A stretch of 41,606 nt of DNA, taken from positions 1 to 41,606 of the forward strand of contig JBDHRV010000011.1 in NCBI GenBank assembly GCA_039807745.1, given 5' to 3'. The position numbers and the translations under genes are program-made. The stretch comes from JAEUMW01 sp039807745. GTDB taxonomy: Bacteria; Pseudomonadota; Gammaproteobacteria; Burkholderiales; JAEUMW01. Under the pieces are notes generated by a model. That model was not told the DNA's origin. It did not search any database and saw nothing but the letters and a program-made list of their open reading frames with translations. Of the stretch, positions 7,624 to 18,482 are shown one piece after another; position 1 is the first letter of the stretch, and each line of letters starts with the position of its first letter.

Positions 7624-8604
7624 ATGAAACGATTCGGCTTCGTCGCCGCGGGCGGCGGGTATCGCAGCTTCTACACCGAAGGCGCCCTCGTGTGGCTGCG
7701 GCGCCAGGGCATTCCGGTGGTGCACCTGGCCTCGACGAGCTCCGGCAACAACATCGTCCTCGACTGGCTGATGTGGGACGAGGCGCGCGAGGAGTTGCCG
7801 CCGGTGCTGACCAAGACACTGCGGCTCAGCCTGGCGGACACCTTCGACGTGTTCTCGAATTTTCTCGGCCTGCGCCCGTCGCTGCTGCCGAACGGCGCGC
7901 ATCTGCTCAAGGTCGACAAGGACCGCTGCCGCAAGTCGCTGCTCCTGGACGAGACCGCTCGCAGGGCGACGCTGCAGAACGCGCTTGCGGCCACACGCTG
8001 GGACATCGTCGCCACCAACCTGACGCAGCGGCGCGCCGAGTACTTCAGCGTGAACGAAATCCTGGCCCGGATCGACGCGCCGTCGCTCGCCCGGTTCATG
8101 GACGTGTTCCTCGCGGGGATCACGACCATCCCGTACTTCGCAGCGATCAGGATGCACGGCGACTACTACGTCGAGGGCGGATACACCGACAACGTCCCGC
8201 TGCGCACGCTGTTCGCGGATCCGGAGGTGGACGAGATCATCGCCGTCGACTTCACCGACCGCAACTATCACTCGGAACTCGAGACGGCCTACGGCAAGAA
8301 TCCGCTCATGGTGCTGTTCAACAGCATCGACATGAATCTGCTGGTGACCGACATCCAGATGAACCTGCCTGCCATGGGTGTGCTGCGCCAGGCGCAGCTC
8401 TTGAACCGCGTTCTCGAGGTCGCCGGTCTTTCCGAGCTGGAGATCGACGGCAGGGTATATCGCCGCAAACCGCTGCACGTCCTGCGGCCACATAACCTGA
8501 AGAGCATGACCATCGCACTGCGCGACAGCAGACTGCAGAAGGAATACTTCGAGCTCGGCCAGCAGGAGGTGGCGCGCCTGCTGGAGCTGCCGACGGCGCC
8601 TTGA
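7624..8604 (+). CDS. Patatin-like phospholipase domain protein with altered active-site motifs
   Basis: This 326-residue protein has a patatin fold. The oxyanion loop GGGYRS is at residues 10-15, and the nucleophile elbow STSSG places Ser39 as the candidate nucleophile (canonical GxSxG has glycine where Ser37 stands). The second motif, normally Asp-Gly-Gly/Ala, reads EGGYTDNVPL, with Glu184 in place of the catalytic Asp and Asp189 nearby. Patatins hydrolyse acyl esters of lipids. Its position between a thiolase/SDR operon and a PHA synthase suggests a granule or lipid-linked job, but that is inference. It could be a slow hydrolase or a non-catalytic relative. GGGGAGGA precedes the ATG. Confidence 0.8.
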   Translation: MKRFGFVAAGGGYRSFYTEGALVWLRRQGIPVVHLASTSSGNNIVLDWLMWDEAREELPPVLTKTLRLSLADTFDVFSNFLGLRPSLLPNGAHLLKVDKDRCRKSLLLDETARRATLQNALAATRWDIVATNLTQRRAEYFSVNEILARIDAPSLARFMDVFLAGITTIPYFAAIRMHGDYYVEGGYTDNVPLRTLFADPEVDEIIAVDFTDRNYHSELETAYGKNPLMVLFNSIDMNLLVTDIQMNLPAMGVLRQAQLLNRVLEVAGLSELEIDGRVYRRKPLHVLRPHNLKSMTIALRDSRLQKEYFELGQQEVARLLELPTAP

Positions 8605-8686
8605 TGCGCTGCAATATCTTCATTGGACTTTTGCGGGCGCCGGAAACAGAATGACTGATTCCGAACTGCCATCGGGAGGTGCAGCG

Positions 8687-10564
8687 ATGTCCGACTCGAT
8701 CCCCAAACCCGTATCGCGAATTTCCCCGGTCGCCGGTCCGCAGCCGGCCAGCCTTGGCGGTGAGCGTCGTGCCGAGCCGCGGCTGCCCGCGCCTGCGGCC
8801 GCCACCGAAGAGCGGCGCGAGATCACCGACGGCATCACGTTTCCAGCGAGCGGTCGCACCATCGATCGCTTCTTCCACGCGGTGCTCGGGCGGATGACGC
8901 TGGGCGTCTCACCGGCAGCTGCCGCCCTCGCGTACATGGAGTGGATGACCCACCTCGCGATGGCGCCGGGCAAACAGGCCGAGCTCGCGCAGAAGGCATG
9001 GCGCAAAGCCGCCCGCTTTGCCGCCTGGTCGACGCACGCCGCGCTGCGCCCGGACACGCCGCCCTGCATCGAACCGATGCCGCAGGACCGGCGCTTTCGC
9101 AGTCCCGAGTGGCAGCGACCGCCCTTCAATTTCTATTACCAGGCGTTCCTGCTGACCCAGCAGTGGTGGTGGAACGCGACGACACACATCCGCGGGATGT
9201 CGAAGCAGAACGAACAGTCGGTGAGCTTCATGGCGCGCCAGCTCCTGGACATGATTGCGCCCTCGAACTTCGCGTGGACCAATCCGGAGGTGTTGAAGGC
9301 GACCGCGACGTCGGGCGGGATGAATTTCGTCCGCGGGGCGGCGAACTTCCTGCAGGACATGGAGCGCGTCGTCGCCGGCCGCAAGCCGGTCGGTACCGAG
9401 CGGTTCGTGGTCGGCCGCGACGTGGCGCTCACGCCGGGGCACGTGGTGTTCCGCAATCGTCTGATCGAGCTCATTCAGTACACGCCCGCCACGGAGACGG
9501 TGTACGCCGAGCCGATTCTCATCGTGCCGGCACCGATCATGAAGTACTACATCCTCGACCTCTCGCCGGAGAACTCGATGGTGAGATATCTGGTCGAGCA
9601 GGGGCACACGGTGTTCATGATCTCGTGGAAGAACCCGGGATCCGAGGACCGCGACCTCGGCATGGACGAGTATCGCCGCCTCGGCGTGCGCGCTGCACTG
9701 CGCGTGATCGAGGCCGTCGTCCCGGGTGCGCGGCCGCACGCGGTGGGCTATTGTCTCGGCGGCATCGTGCTCACGACGGCGGTCGCGGCCATGGCGCGCG
9801 ATGGCGAGGAGCGCATCCGTACGCTCACCCTCTTCACCACGGAGCTCGACTACACCGAGCCGGGCGAGCTGCTCCCGTTCATCGACGAGAGCCAGGTGGC
9901 GTACCTCGAGGACATGATGTGGGACCAGGGCTACCTCGACGGCCGGCAGTTCGCCGGCGCATTTCACCTGCTGCGCTCGAACGATCTGATCTGGTCCAAG
10001 ATGATGCGCGAGTACCTGCTGGGCGAGCGGCAGGGCATGACCGATCTCATGGCCTGGAACGCCGATGTCACGCGCGTGCCGTACGCCATGCACTCGGAAG
10101 TGCTGCGCTCGCTGTTCCTGCAGAACGATCTCGCGGCAGGACACTACAAGGTGGATGGCCGGCCGGTGGTGATCGGCGATATCCGCTCGCCGATCTTTTG
10201 CGTGGCGACGGCCGAGGACCACGTTGCCCCCTGGAAGTCGGTGTACAAGCTTCATCTGCTGGCCGACACCGACGTCACGTTCCTGCTCGCAAGCGGCGGC
10301 CACAATGCGGGCGTGGTGAGCGAGCCGGGGCATCCGCGGCGGCGCTACCAGGTGACCACGCGCAAGGAGGGCGAGCGTTACGTCGACCCCGACACCTGGG
10401 CGGCGCAGGTACCCGTGACCGAGGGTTCCTGGTGGCCGGAATGGCAGCGTTGGCTCACCGCCCGCTCTTCGCCCGAGCGGGTGCGCCCCCCGCAGATCGG
10501 TGCGGCGGCGGAGGGGTTCGCCGTGATCGGTCAGGCGCCGGGTTCCTACGTGTTTCAGGAGTAG
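8687..10564 (+). CDS. phaC: Poly(3-hydroxyalkanoate) synthase, class I-like PhaC
   Basis: This 625-residue PHA polymerase has a long N-terminal region (about 1-270, including the PhaC N-terminal domain with FNFYYQAFLLTQQWW) and an alpha/beta-hydrolase catalytic domain. The triad is Cys356 in GYCLGG, Asp511 in TAEDHVAP and His539 in GGHNAG. Size and single-chain layout fit class I. A second in-frame ATG exists at 8651; the start at 8687 is preferred because GGGAGGT lies six bases before it. It is the second PHA synthase in the window and of a different class from phaEC, so the two may differ in substrate range (for example 3-hydroxybutyrate versus 3-hydroxyvalerate) or in timing. hprK follows after 19 bases. 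Confidence 0.93.
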   Translation: MSDSIPKPVSRISPVAGPQPASLGGERRAEPRLPAPAAATEERREITDGITFPASGRTIDRFFHAVLGRMTLGVSPAAAALAYMEWMTHLAMAPGKQAELAQKAWRKAARFAAWSTHAALRPDTPPCIEPMPQDRRFRSPEWQRPPFNFYYQAFLLTQQWWWNATTHIRGMSKQNEQSVSFMARQLLDMIAPSNFAWTNPEVLKATATSGGMNFVRGAANFLQDMERVVAGRKPVGTERFVVGRDVALTPGHVVFRNRLIELIQYTPATETVYAEPILIVPAPIMKYYILDLSPENSMVRYLVEQGHTVFMISWKNPGSEDRDLGMDEYRRLGVRAALRVIEAVVPGARPHAVGYCLGGIVLTTAVAAMARDGEERIRTLTLFTTELDYTEPGELLPFIDESQVAYLEDMMWDQGYLDGRQFAGAFHLLRSNDLIWSKMMREYLLGERQGMTDLMAWNADVTRVPYAMHSEVLRSLFLQNDLAAGHYKVDGRPVVIGDIRSPIFCVATAEDHVAPWKSVYKLHLLADTDVTFLLASGGHNAGVVSEPGHPRRRYQVTTRKEGERYVDPDTWAAQVPVTEGSWWPEWQRWLTARSSPERVRPPQIGAAAEGFAVIGQAPGSYVFQE

Positions 10565-10583
10565 CGCACCCGGTTGCCTCGCG

Positions 10584-11543
10584 ATGACCACGACCGTACG
10601 CAAGCTGCTCGACCAGCCCATGCTCGGTCTGACCGTGGTGGCGGGACAAGCCGGCCTCGACCGCCGCATCACCACCGCCGAGCTCAATCGGCCGGCACTG
10701 GAGCTCACGGGCTATTTCGACGAGTTCCGCTCCGATCGGATTCAGATCTTCGGCAAGGGCGAGCTCACCTATCTCGCGGTGAGCGCCGAGCGGGAGAGCG
10801 TGCTGGCGGCGCTCTCGCAGATCCTGTCGCGCGAGGGTGTGCCCTGCGCCGTGGTGACCAACGGGAGCAAGCCGCCGACGGTCATGTGCGAGCGCGCCGA
10901 CGCCGTCGGCATCCCGGTTCTCTCTTGCCCGCACCACACGACCAAGCTCTTCAAGCGGCTCTGGGAGCACCTCGAGCCGTACTTCGCACCGGCCACCGAC
11001 GTCCACGGGGTTCTGCTGGAGATTCACGACCTGGGTGTGCTGATCCAGGGCCACAGCAGCATCGGCAAGAGCGAGGTGGCACTCGATCTCCTCCGCCGCG
11101 GCGACTCGCACCTCGTCGCCGACGATATGGTCACCATCAAGTGCCTGAACGATTCGATTCTGATCGGGCGCGGGTCGAACCTCCTGCCCTTTCACATGGA
11201 GGCGCGCGGCCTGGGCGTGATCGACGTGAACCGACTGTTCGGTGCGGCTGCGGTGCGACCGGACAAGCGCATCTCGCTCGTGATCACGCTGGTGGACTGG
11301 CAGGAGAGCGAAGAGTACGACCGCATCGGACTCACCGACGACTCGGTGAGCATCCTCGACGTGCGCGTGCCGCACATCACCTTACCGGTCAAGCCCGGCC
11401 GCAGCATCGCCACGCTGATCGAGATCGCCGCCCTGAACCAGAAGCTCAAGAACATGGGCGTCAACACGGCGCGCCTGATGGCGCAGCGGCTGACCGAAGC
11501 GCTCGCCGACCCGCCCACGAGCGACGACGAGGGGGACGCGTAG
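10584..11543 (+). CDS. hprK: HPr kinase/phosphorylase
   Basis: This 319-residue bifunctional enzyme phosphorylates and dephosphorylates a serine of HPr, the small phosphocarrier of the PTS. In proteobacteria it usually belongs to the regulatory nitrogen PTS. Visible features: N-terminal domain (about 1-130), conserved His141 in the VHGV block, Walker A GHSSIGKS at 156-163, LVADD at 177-181 and the HPrK signature EARGLGVID at about 206-214. The length is normal. No HPr, EI or EIIA gene follows, which is unusual for its typical neighbourhood. The 19-base gap behind phaC suggests co-transcription and a possible tie between PTS signalling and PHA storage. Confidence 0.95.
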   Translation: MTTTVRKLLDQPMLGLTVVAGQAGLDRRITTAELNRPALELTGYFDEFRSDRIQIFGKGELTYLAVSAERESVLAALSQILSREGVPCAVVTNGSKPPTVMCERADAVGIPVLSCPHHTTKLFKRLWEHLEPYFAPATDVHGVLLEIHDLGVLIQGHSSIGKSEVALDLLRRGDSHLVADDMVTIKCLNDSILIGRGSNLLPFHMEARGLGVIDVNRLFGAAAVRPDKRISLVITLVDWQESEEYDRIGLTDDSVSILDVRVPHITLPVKPGRSIATLIEIAALNQKLKNMGVNTARLMAQRLTEALADPPTSDDEGDA

Positions 11544-11561
11544 GATCTCGCGCGCCCCTTT

Positions 11562-11586
11562 GCCTGCGGCTCGCGGCCGGCTTTTT
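11562..11586 (+). terminator. Possible weak terminator after hprK
   Basis: A short imperfect stem (GCC-T-GC pairing with GC-C-GGC, 11562-11581) is followed by TTTTT. It lies 18 bases after the hprK stop. The stem is short, so this is tentative. Confidence 0.3.
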
Positions 11587-11756
11587 CACGCTCGATCTGC
11601 CCCGTCGGCTTGAGGTCTCCCGTGCGGCGTGATAACGTCATGGGTGCAGGGGAAGTCAGGGAATGAGCGGCGCGGTCATCGCGATGACCGATCGCGACCG
11701 TTCACGTGGAGGAGCGAGAACCGCTCACACCCACAAGAGAACAAGGCACAACATCC

Positions 11757-13289
<1,533 letters not shown>

Positions 13290-13419
13290 CAAGGGAGAAG
13301 GGAGCAGGGGCAAGAGTGCGGCGTTGAACTGCCGCTGTCGCCCTCTCGGGCCTTGAGACGAGGGGCACACAGGGGGTCGAAGTCATCCCCGACCATCATC
13401 CCCATTCCCGGACAGGACC

Positions 13420-15417
<1,998 letters not shown>

Positions 15418-15422
15418 GTCCG

Positions 15423-15451
15423 GCGCGGCCGGCGTCATCCGCCGGCCGCGC
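15423..15451. terminator. Perfect inverted repeat between convergent pccA and VOC genes
   Basis: A perfect 12-base stem, GCGCGGCCGGCG (15423-15434) and CGCCGGCCGCGC (15440-15451), has a five-base loop TCATC. It lies five bases after the pccA stop, between convergent genes. No T-tract follows on either strand, so it would act as a strong hairpin or bidirectional barrier rather than a textbook terminator. Confidence 0.6.
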
Positions 15452-15459
15452 GGTAACCC

Positions 15460-15927
15460 TCAGGCGCCGAGGGTGGCGACCACCTCCGGCGGCGCCTGTA
15501 CCAGCTCGATCAGGACGCCTTCGCCCGAGATCGGAAACTGGTCGTTGCCCTTCGGGTGCACGAAGCAGATGTCGAAGCCGGCGGCGCCCTTGCGGATGCC
15601 ACCCGGGGCGAAGCGCATGCCGTTCGCGGTCAGCCATTCCACCGCCTTCGGCAGATCGTCCACCCACAGCCCGATGTGATTGAGCGGGGTCTCGTGCACC
15701 GCCGGCTTCTTGGCGATGTCGACCGGCTGCATGAGATCGATCTCGACTTTGGTCGGACCCGTGCCCAGCGCGAGAATGTCCTCGTCGACGTTCTCGCGTT
15801 CGCTGCGGTAATTGCCGGTGACCGGCACCCCCAGCGTGTCGACCCACAGCCGGCGCAGCCGCCCCTTGTCGGCGCCGCCGATGGCGATCTGCTGCAGGCC
15901 AAGAATGCGGAAAGGTCTGTCGCTCAT
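15460..15927 (-). CDS. VOC family protein, probable methylmalonyl-CoA epimerase
   Basis: This 155-residue glyoxalase/VOC-fold protein has two beta-alpha-beta-beta-beta modules (about 8-70 and 81-145). Methylmalonyl-CoA epimerase interconverts the (S) and (R) forms between propionyl-CoA carboxylase and methylmalonyl-CoA mutase. The C-terminal half is epimerase-like: LNHIGLWVDDL with His84, GGIRKGAAGFDICFVHPKG and VLIELVQ with Glu141. The first metal-ligand position, usually His, is Gln (QQIAI, residues 12-13), which is unusual. GAGGAGG precedes the ATG at 15927; the frame is open to 15972 without a better start. The neighbours (pccBA and a methylmalonyl-CoA decarboxylase set) support the epimerase call. 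No mutase gene is in the window. Confidence 0.72.
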   Translation of the reverse strand: MSDRPFRILGLQQIAIGGADKGRLRRLWVDTLGVPVTGNYRSERENVDEDILALGTGPTKVEIDLMQPVDIAKKPAVHETPLNHIGLWVDDLPKAVEWLTANGMRFAPGGIRKGAAGFDICFVHPKGNDQFPISGEGVLIELVQAPPEVVATLGA

Positions 15928-15959
15928 GAAATACCTCCTCGGTTGTTGTGTCGATTGCC

Positions 15960-15980
15960 GTCGCGCCGCCACGGCGCGAC
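15960..15980 (-). other. Hairpin between the bacterioferritin-like and VOC genes
   Basis: A perfect nine-base stem, GTCGCGCCG (15960-15968) and CGGCGCGAC (15972-15980), has a three-base loop. Read leftward it lies 11 bases past the bacterioferritin-like stop and upstream of the VOC gene. With no T-tract it may be a weak terminator, attenuator or RNA-stability element. Confidence 0.4.
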
Positions 15981-15991
15981 CTCCCTGACGC

Positions 15992-16423
15992 TCATGACCG
16001 GCGCAGCATCTTCTCCACTTCGCCGACGTGCAGTTCTTCGCCGACGATCATCCTTCTCGCGTACTCCTCGAGCAGCACCGACTTGTCGCGGACCAGATCG
16101 AGCAGCTCGCGGTACAGCGCGACCGCCGCGCGCTCGCTGTCCAGGGACGTACGCAGCAGCGCATCGATGTCCGGCTCGTGCGCGTCGAGCAGCGCACCGA
16201 CGCGAAGCGAAGGCTGCGCGATCAGCAGCGTTATCATCTCGCCGGCTTCGCGCGCGTGCAGCAGGGACTCGTCGGCCTGCTTGTTCAGCCACGAGATGAT
16301 GGGAATGCGGCTGTGGCCGAACACCATGAAAGAGAAATGGGTGTAGCGCACCACGCCGGCGAGCTCGTGCTCGAGGATGCGGTTCAAGACGGCAACGACT
16401 GCCTGCTTGTCGAAGTCAGCCAC
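15992..16423 (-). CDS. Bacterioferritin-like ferritin-fold protein
   Basis: This 143-residue four-helix protein resembles bacterioferritin, which oxidises Fe(II) at a di-iron site and stores iron. Candidate ligands are Glu18/Glu20 in ILEHELAGVVRY, His56 in ESLLHAREAGE, Glu97 in DSERAA, and Glu129 and His132 in GEELHVGEV. In the second helix the usual Glu three residues before the His is Ser53, with Glu52 one place further, so the first site is not textbook. The haem-binding Met of classical Bfr is not evident. It sits between the sodium-pump genes and the VOC gene, with no clear functional tie. A single-function redox or iron-handling role is equally possible. Confidence 0.8.
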   Translation of the reverse strand: MADFDKQAVVAVLNRILEHELAGVVRYTHFSFMVFGHSRIPIISWLNKQADESLLHAREAGEMITLLIAQPSLRVGALLDAHEPDIDALLRTSLDSERAAVALYRELLDLVRDKSVLLEEYARRMIVGEELHVGEVEKMLRRS

Positions 16424-16475
16424 GCGGGAGCTCCTCTTGTGTGCTCGTCGTGCTGCCGGCGCGATCGCGCCGTCC

Positions 16476-17681
16476 TCAGCGCAACACCGCGACGTAGATG
16501 CCCGTAAGGATCGCGGTGGTGATCACGCCGCTGATGTTGGCGCCCAAAGCATGGGGCATGATCATCACGCCCGGCGCCACCTCGGTCGCGATCTTCTGCA
16601 CGATCTTCGCGGTCGTCGGCACGCAGCTCACGCCGGCGACGCCGATCATGGGGTTGTACTTGCCCTTGTACCAGAAGTACAGAACATAACCGCCGAGGAT
16701 GCCGCCGAGGGCCGCCAGGGTGAGCGCCACGACGCCCAACAGCAGCAGCTTGAGGACCACCGGGCTCAGGATCGTGTTCGCCTCGCACAGGATCCCGAGT
16801 GTCAGGCCGAGGAAGAAGGTCGCGCCGTAGAGAACGGTCTCGCTCAAGAGGTTCTGGAAGTTGAGGAGCCCGCTCTCGCGTACCGCCACACCGATGAAAA
16901 GCGCCAGGAAAAGCGGCGCCGCCACCGGGAACAGCAGGCACAGCAGCGTGCAGGCCACCACGGCGAAGACGAGCTTCTGCCCGGACGTGATCCGCTTGAC
17001 GTCTCCCATCGGCATCGGGATCGCGCGCAACCGCTCGGGAATCAGCATCTTTATGAGATACGGATAGCCGCCGTAGCAGAGGCCTAGATACAGGTAGCCC
17101 ACTACCGTGATCGGGACGAACAGATCCTTCGCGAGAATGAGCGAGGCGAACAGCACCATCGGGCCGTCGGCGCCTCCGATGAGAGCGACCGAGGCTGCCT
17201 CGCGCTCGGTCATGCCGAGCCAGACGGCGATCGGCAGGGTAGCCACCGTGCCGAGTTCGGCGAACAGGGCGAGGATCATGCTCTGGAACGGCCGCGCCAT
17301 GACGAAACCCACGTCCAGCAGCACACCGATCCCCATGAACACGAGCACGGCGATGAGACCGTTGCTGAACATGAAGGTGTAGATCGGCTGCAGCCAGTCG
17401 ATCTGCAGGATCGTCATGGTGGCGTCGGTGCCCTCGACCAGCGGGTCGACGAAGAGCGTGCCGGGCTTGTTGCCCTCGAAGAACATCACGCCCGCGTTGA
17501 CGGCAGCCATGCCGAGACCCATCGGGATCATCAGCAGCGCTTCCAGCACCCCCTTCTTGCCGAGATAGATCAGCGCGAAACCGAGAAAAATCAGACCGAT
17601 CCGGCCCCAGAAAATCTTTGGCTCGGACGCGGCCAGCGTCGCGATGCCCTGGAAGATGTCGAGCAGGTGGATGCCTTCCAT
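16476..17681 (-). CDS. mmdB: Sodium-translocating acyl-CoA decarboxylase beta subunit (MmdB/OadB/GcdB type)
   Basis: This 401-residue integral membrane subunit decarboxylates carboxybiotin and exports Na+ across the inner membrane. About nine to eleven hydrophobic segments are visible. The two family motifs are present: GGADGPM with Asp172 (residues 169-175), part of the sodium path, and NPMIGVAGVSCVPTTAK at 343-359. The sequence begins and ends as full-length family members do. It is the last of four same-strand genes encoding carboxyltransferase, gamma/delta, biotin carrier and beta subunits. The substrate is decided by the alpha subunit, here read as methylmalonyl-CoA; oxaloacetate is unlikely because no OadA-type transferase is present. 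Confidence 0.92.
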   Translation of the reverse strand: MEGIHLLDIFQGIATLAASEPKIFWGRIGLIFLGFALIYLGKKGVLEALLMIPMGLGMAAVNAGVMFFEGNKPGTLFVDPLVEGTDATMTILQIDWLQPIYTFMFSNGLIAVLVFMGIGVLLDVGFVMARPFQSMILALFAELGTVATLPIAVWLGMTEREAASVALIGGADGPMVLFASLILAKDLFVPITVVGYLYLGLCYGGYPYLIKMLIPERLRAIPMPMGDVKRITSGQKLVFAVVACTLLCLLFPVAAPLFLALFIGVAVRESGLLNFQNLLSETVLYGATFFLGLTLGILCEANTILSPVVLKLLLLGVVALTLAALGGILGGYVLYFWYKGKYNPMIGVAGVSCVPTTAKIVQKIATEVAPGVMIMPHALGANISGVITTAILTGIYVAVLR

Positions 17682-17693
17682 GGCGCCTCCCGC

Positions 17694-18083
17694 TTACCCG
17701 ATACTGACCAGCGCCTGACCGGCCTCGACGGCATCCCCCGCCTTGACGTGGATCGCGGTGATCTTGCCGGCCCTGTGGGCAATCATGGGCGTCTTCATCT
17801 TCATCGCTTCGATGATCACGACCTTGTCGCCCTGGTTTACTGCCTGTCCGACCGAAACCGGGATCGACTCCACGACACCGCCCAGCGTGCTCACCACGTC
17901 CCCCGCGCCCGCAGCGGCCTTGGCTGCAGCGGGCGCCGGCGCGGCGGCGGGTGCCGCTGGCTGCGGGCTCGGAATGGTCATGCTGCCGGGCGTGGGGTAG
18001 AGCAGGCTGGGTCCCTCGGTGAGGTCCTCCACCGTTACGCTGTACTGCTTGCCGTCGACCGTGATCCGGAACTTCTTCTCCAT
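17694..18083 (-). CDS. mmdC: Biotin carrier subunit of the sodium-pumping decarboxylase
   Basis: This 129-residue biotin carrier has an N-terminal segment (1-35, KKFRITVDGKQYSVTVED), a flexible Pro/Ala linker (about 38-62) and a biotinyl domain (65-129) with EAMKMKTP, where Lys95 carries biotin. It shuttles carboxybiotin from the cytoplasmic transferase to the membrane beta subunit. The frame is open to 18275, but the ATG at 18083 follows GGGAGAG and starts the family sequence. It is 12 bases before mmdB. Confidence 0.92.
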   Translation of the reverse strand: MEKKFRITVDGKQYSVTVEDLTEGPSLLYPTPGSMTIPSPQPAAPAAAPAPAAAKAAAGAGDVVSTLGGVVESIPVSVGQAVNQGDKVVIIEAMKMKTPMIAHRAGKITAIHVKAGDAVEAGQALVSIG

Positions 18084-18117
18084 GATTTTTCTCTCCCTTT
18101 CTTCTGAAGCTTTTTCG

Positions 18118-18447
18118 CTATTGCTTCGGGCGGTGCGAGACCGCGTGCGAGGTGTGGTGGGCCAGTCTTCCTTCCACGACCCAGCCGGGATCGCGGTGCT
18201 CTTCGATATGGACGATGCGATGTGCGCCGAGCACGGAATAGACCGCTGCCGAGATCGCGGCCACGTGGTCGCCAAGGAGATCGAGCGCGGGGGCAGCGGG
18301 AGCGGGCACCGGCTTCGATGCCGCCGCGGGCTTGCGTTCGAGTGCGTTCAAGATCACCACAATCAGCTTGATGACGACCGCGACGACCATCGACACCACG
18401 ATGGCGAGGCCATACATCCAGAGCGTCTTCATGATCATGTCGGACAT
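18118..18447 (-). CDS. mmdD: OadG/MmdD-like small membrane subunit
   Basis: This 109-residue protein has one membrane helix near the N-terminus (about 9-34), a short Ala/Pro-rich linker (about 40-55), and a C-terminal stretch HVAAISAAVYSVLGAHRIVHIEEH typical of the gamma (OadG) or delta (MmdD) subunits that tether the transferase to the membrane pump. The C-terminus is rich in His, which in OadG can bind a metal ion. The ATG at 18447 lies 35 bases after the stop of the carboxyltransferase gene. This gene is easily missed because the frame continues open far upstream through the antisense of its neighbour. Confidence 0.85.
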   Translation of the reverse strand: MSDMIMKTLWMYGLAIVVSMVVAVVIKLIVVILNALERKPAAASKPVPAPAAPALDLLGDHVAAISAAVYSVLGAHRIVHIEEHRDPGWVVEGRLAHHTSHAVSHRPKQ

Positions 18448-18482
18448 TGTCTGCTGCCTCCCTGTTGGGCCGCTGACCGCGA

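Noticed and set aside
8651..8686. Upstream ATG as the start of the class I-like phaC
   Set aside because: No ribosome site precedes it; the ATG at 8687 has GGGAGGT at ideal spacing.
11610..11638. TTGAGG-17-TAACGT as a promoter for pccB
   Set aside because: Only four of six and three of six consensus matches; chance in this sequence is too likely to call it.
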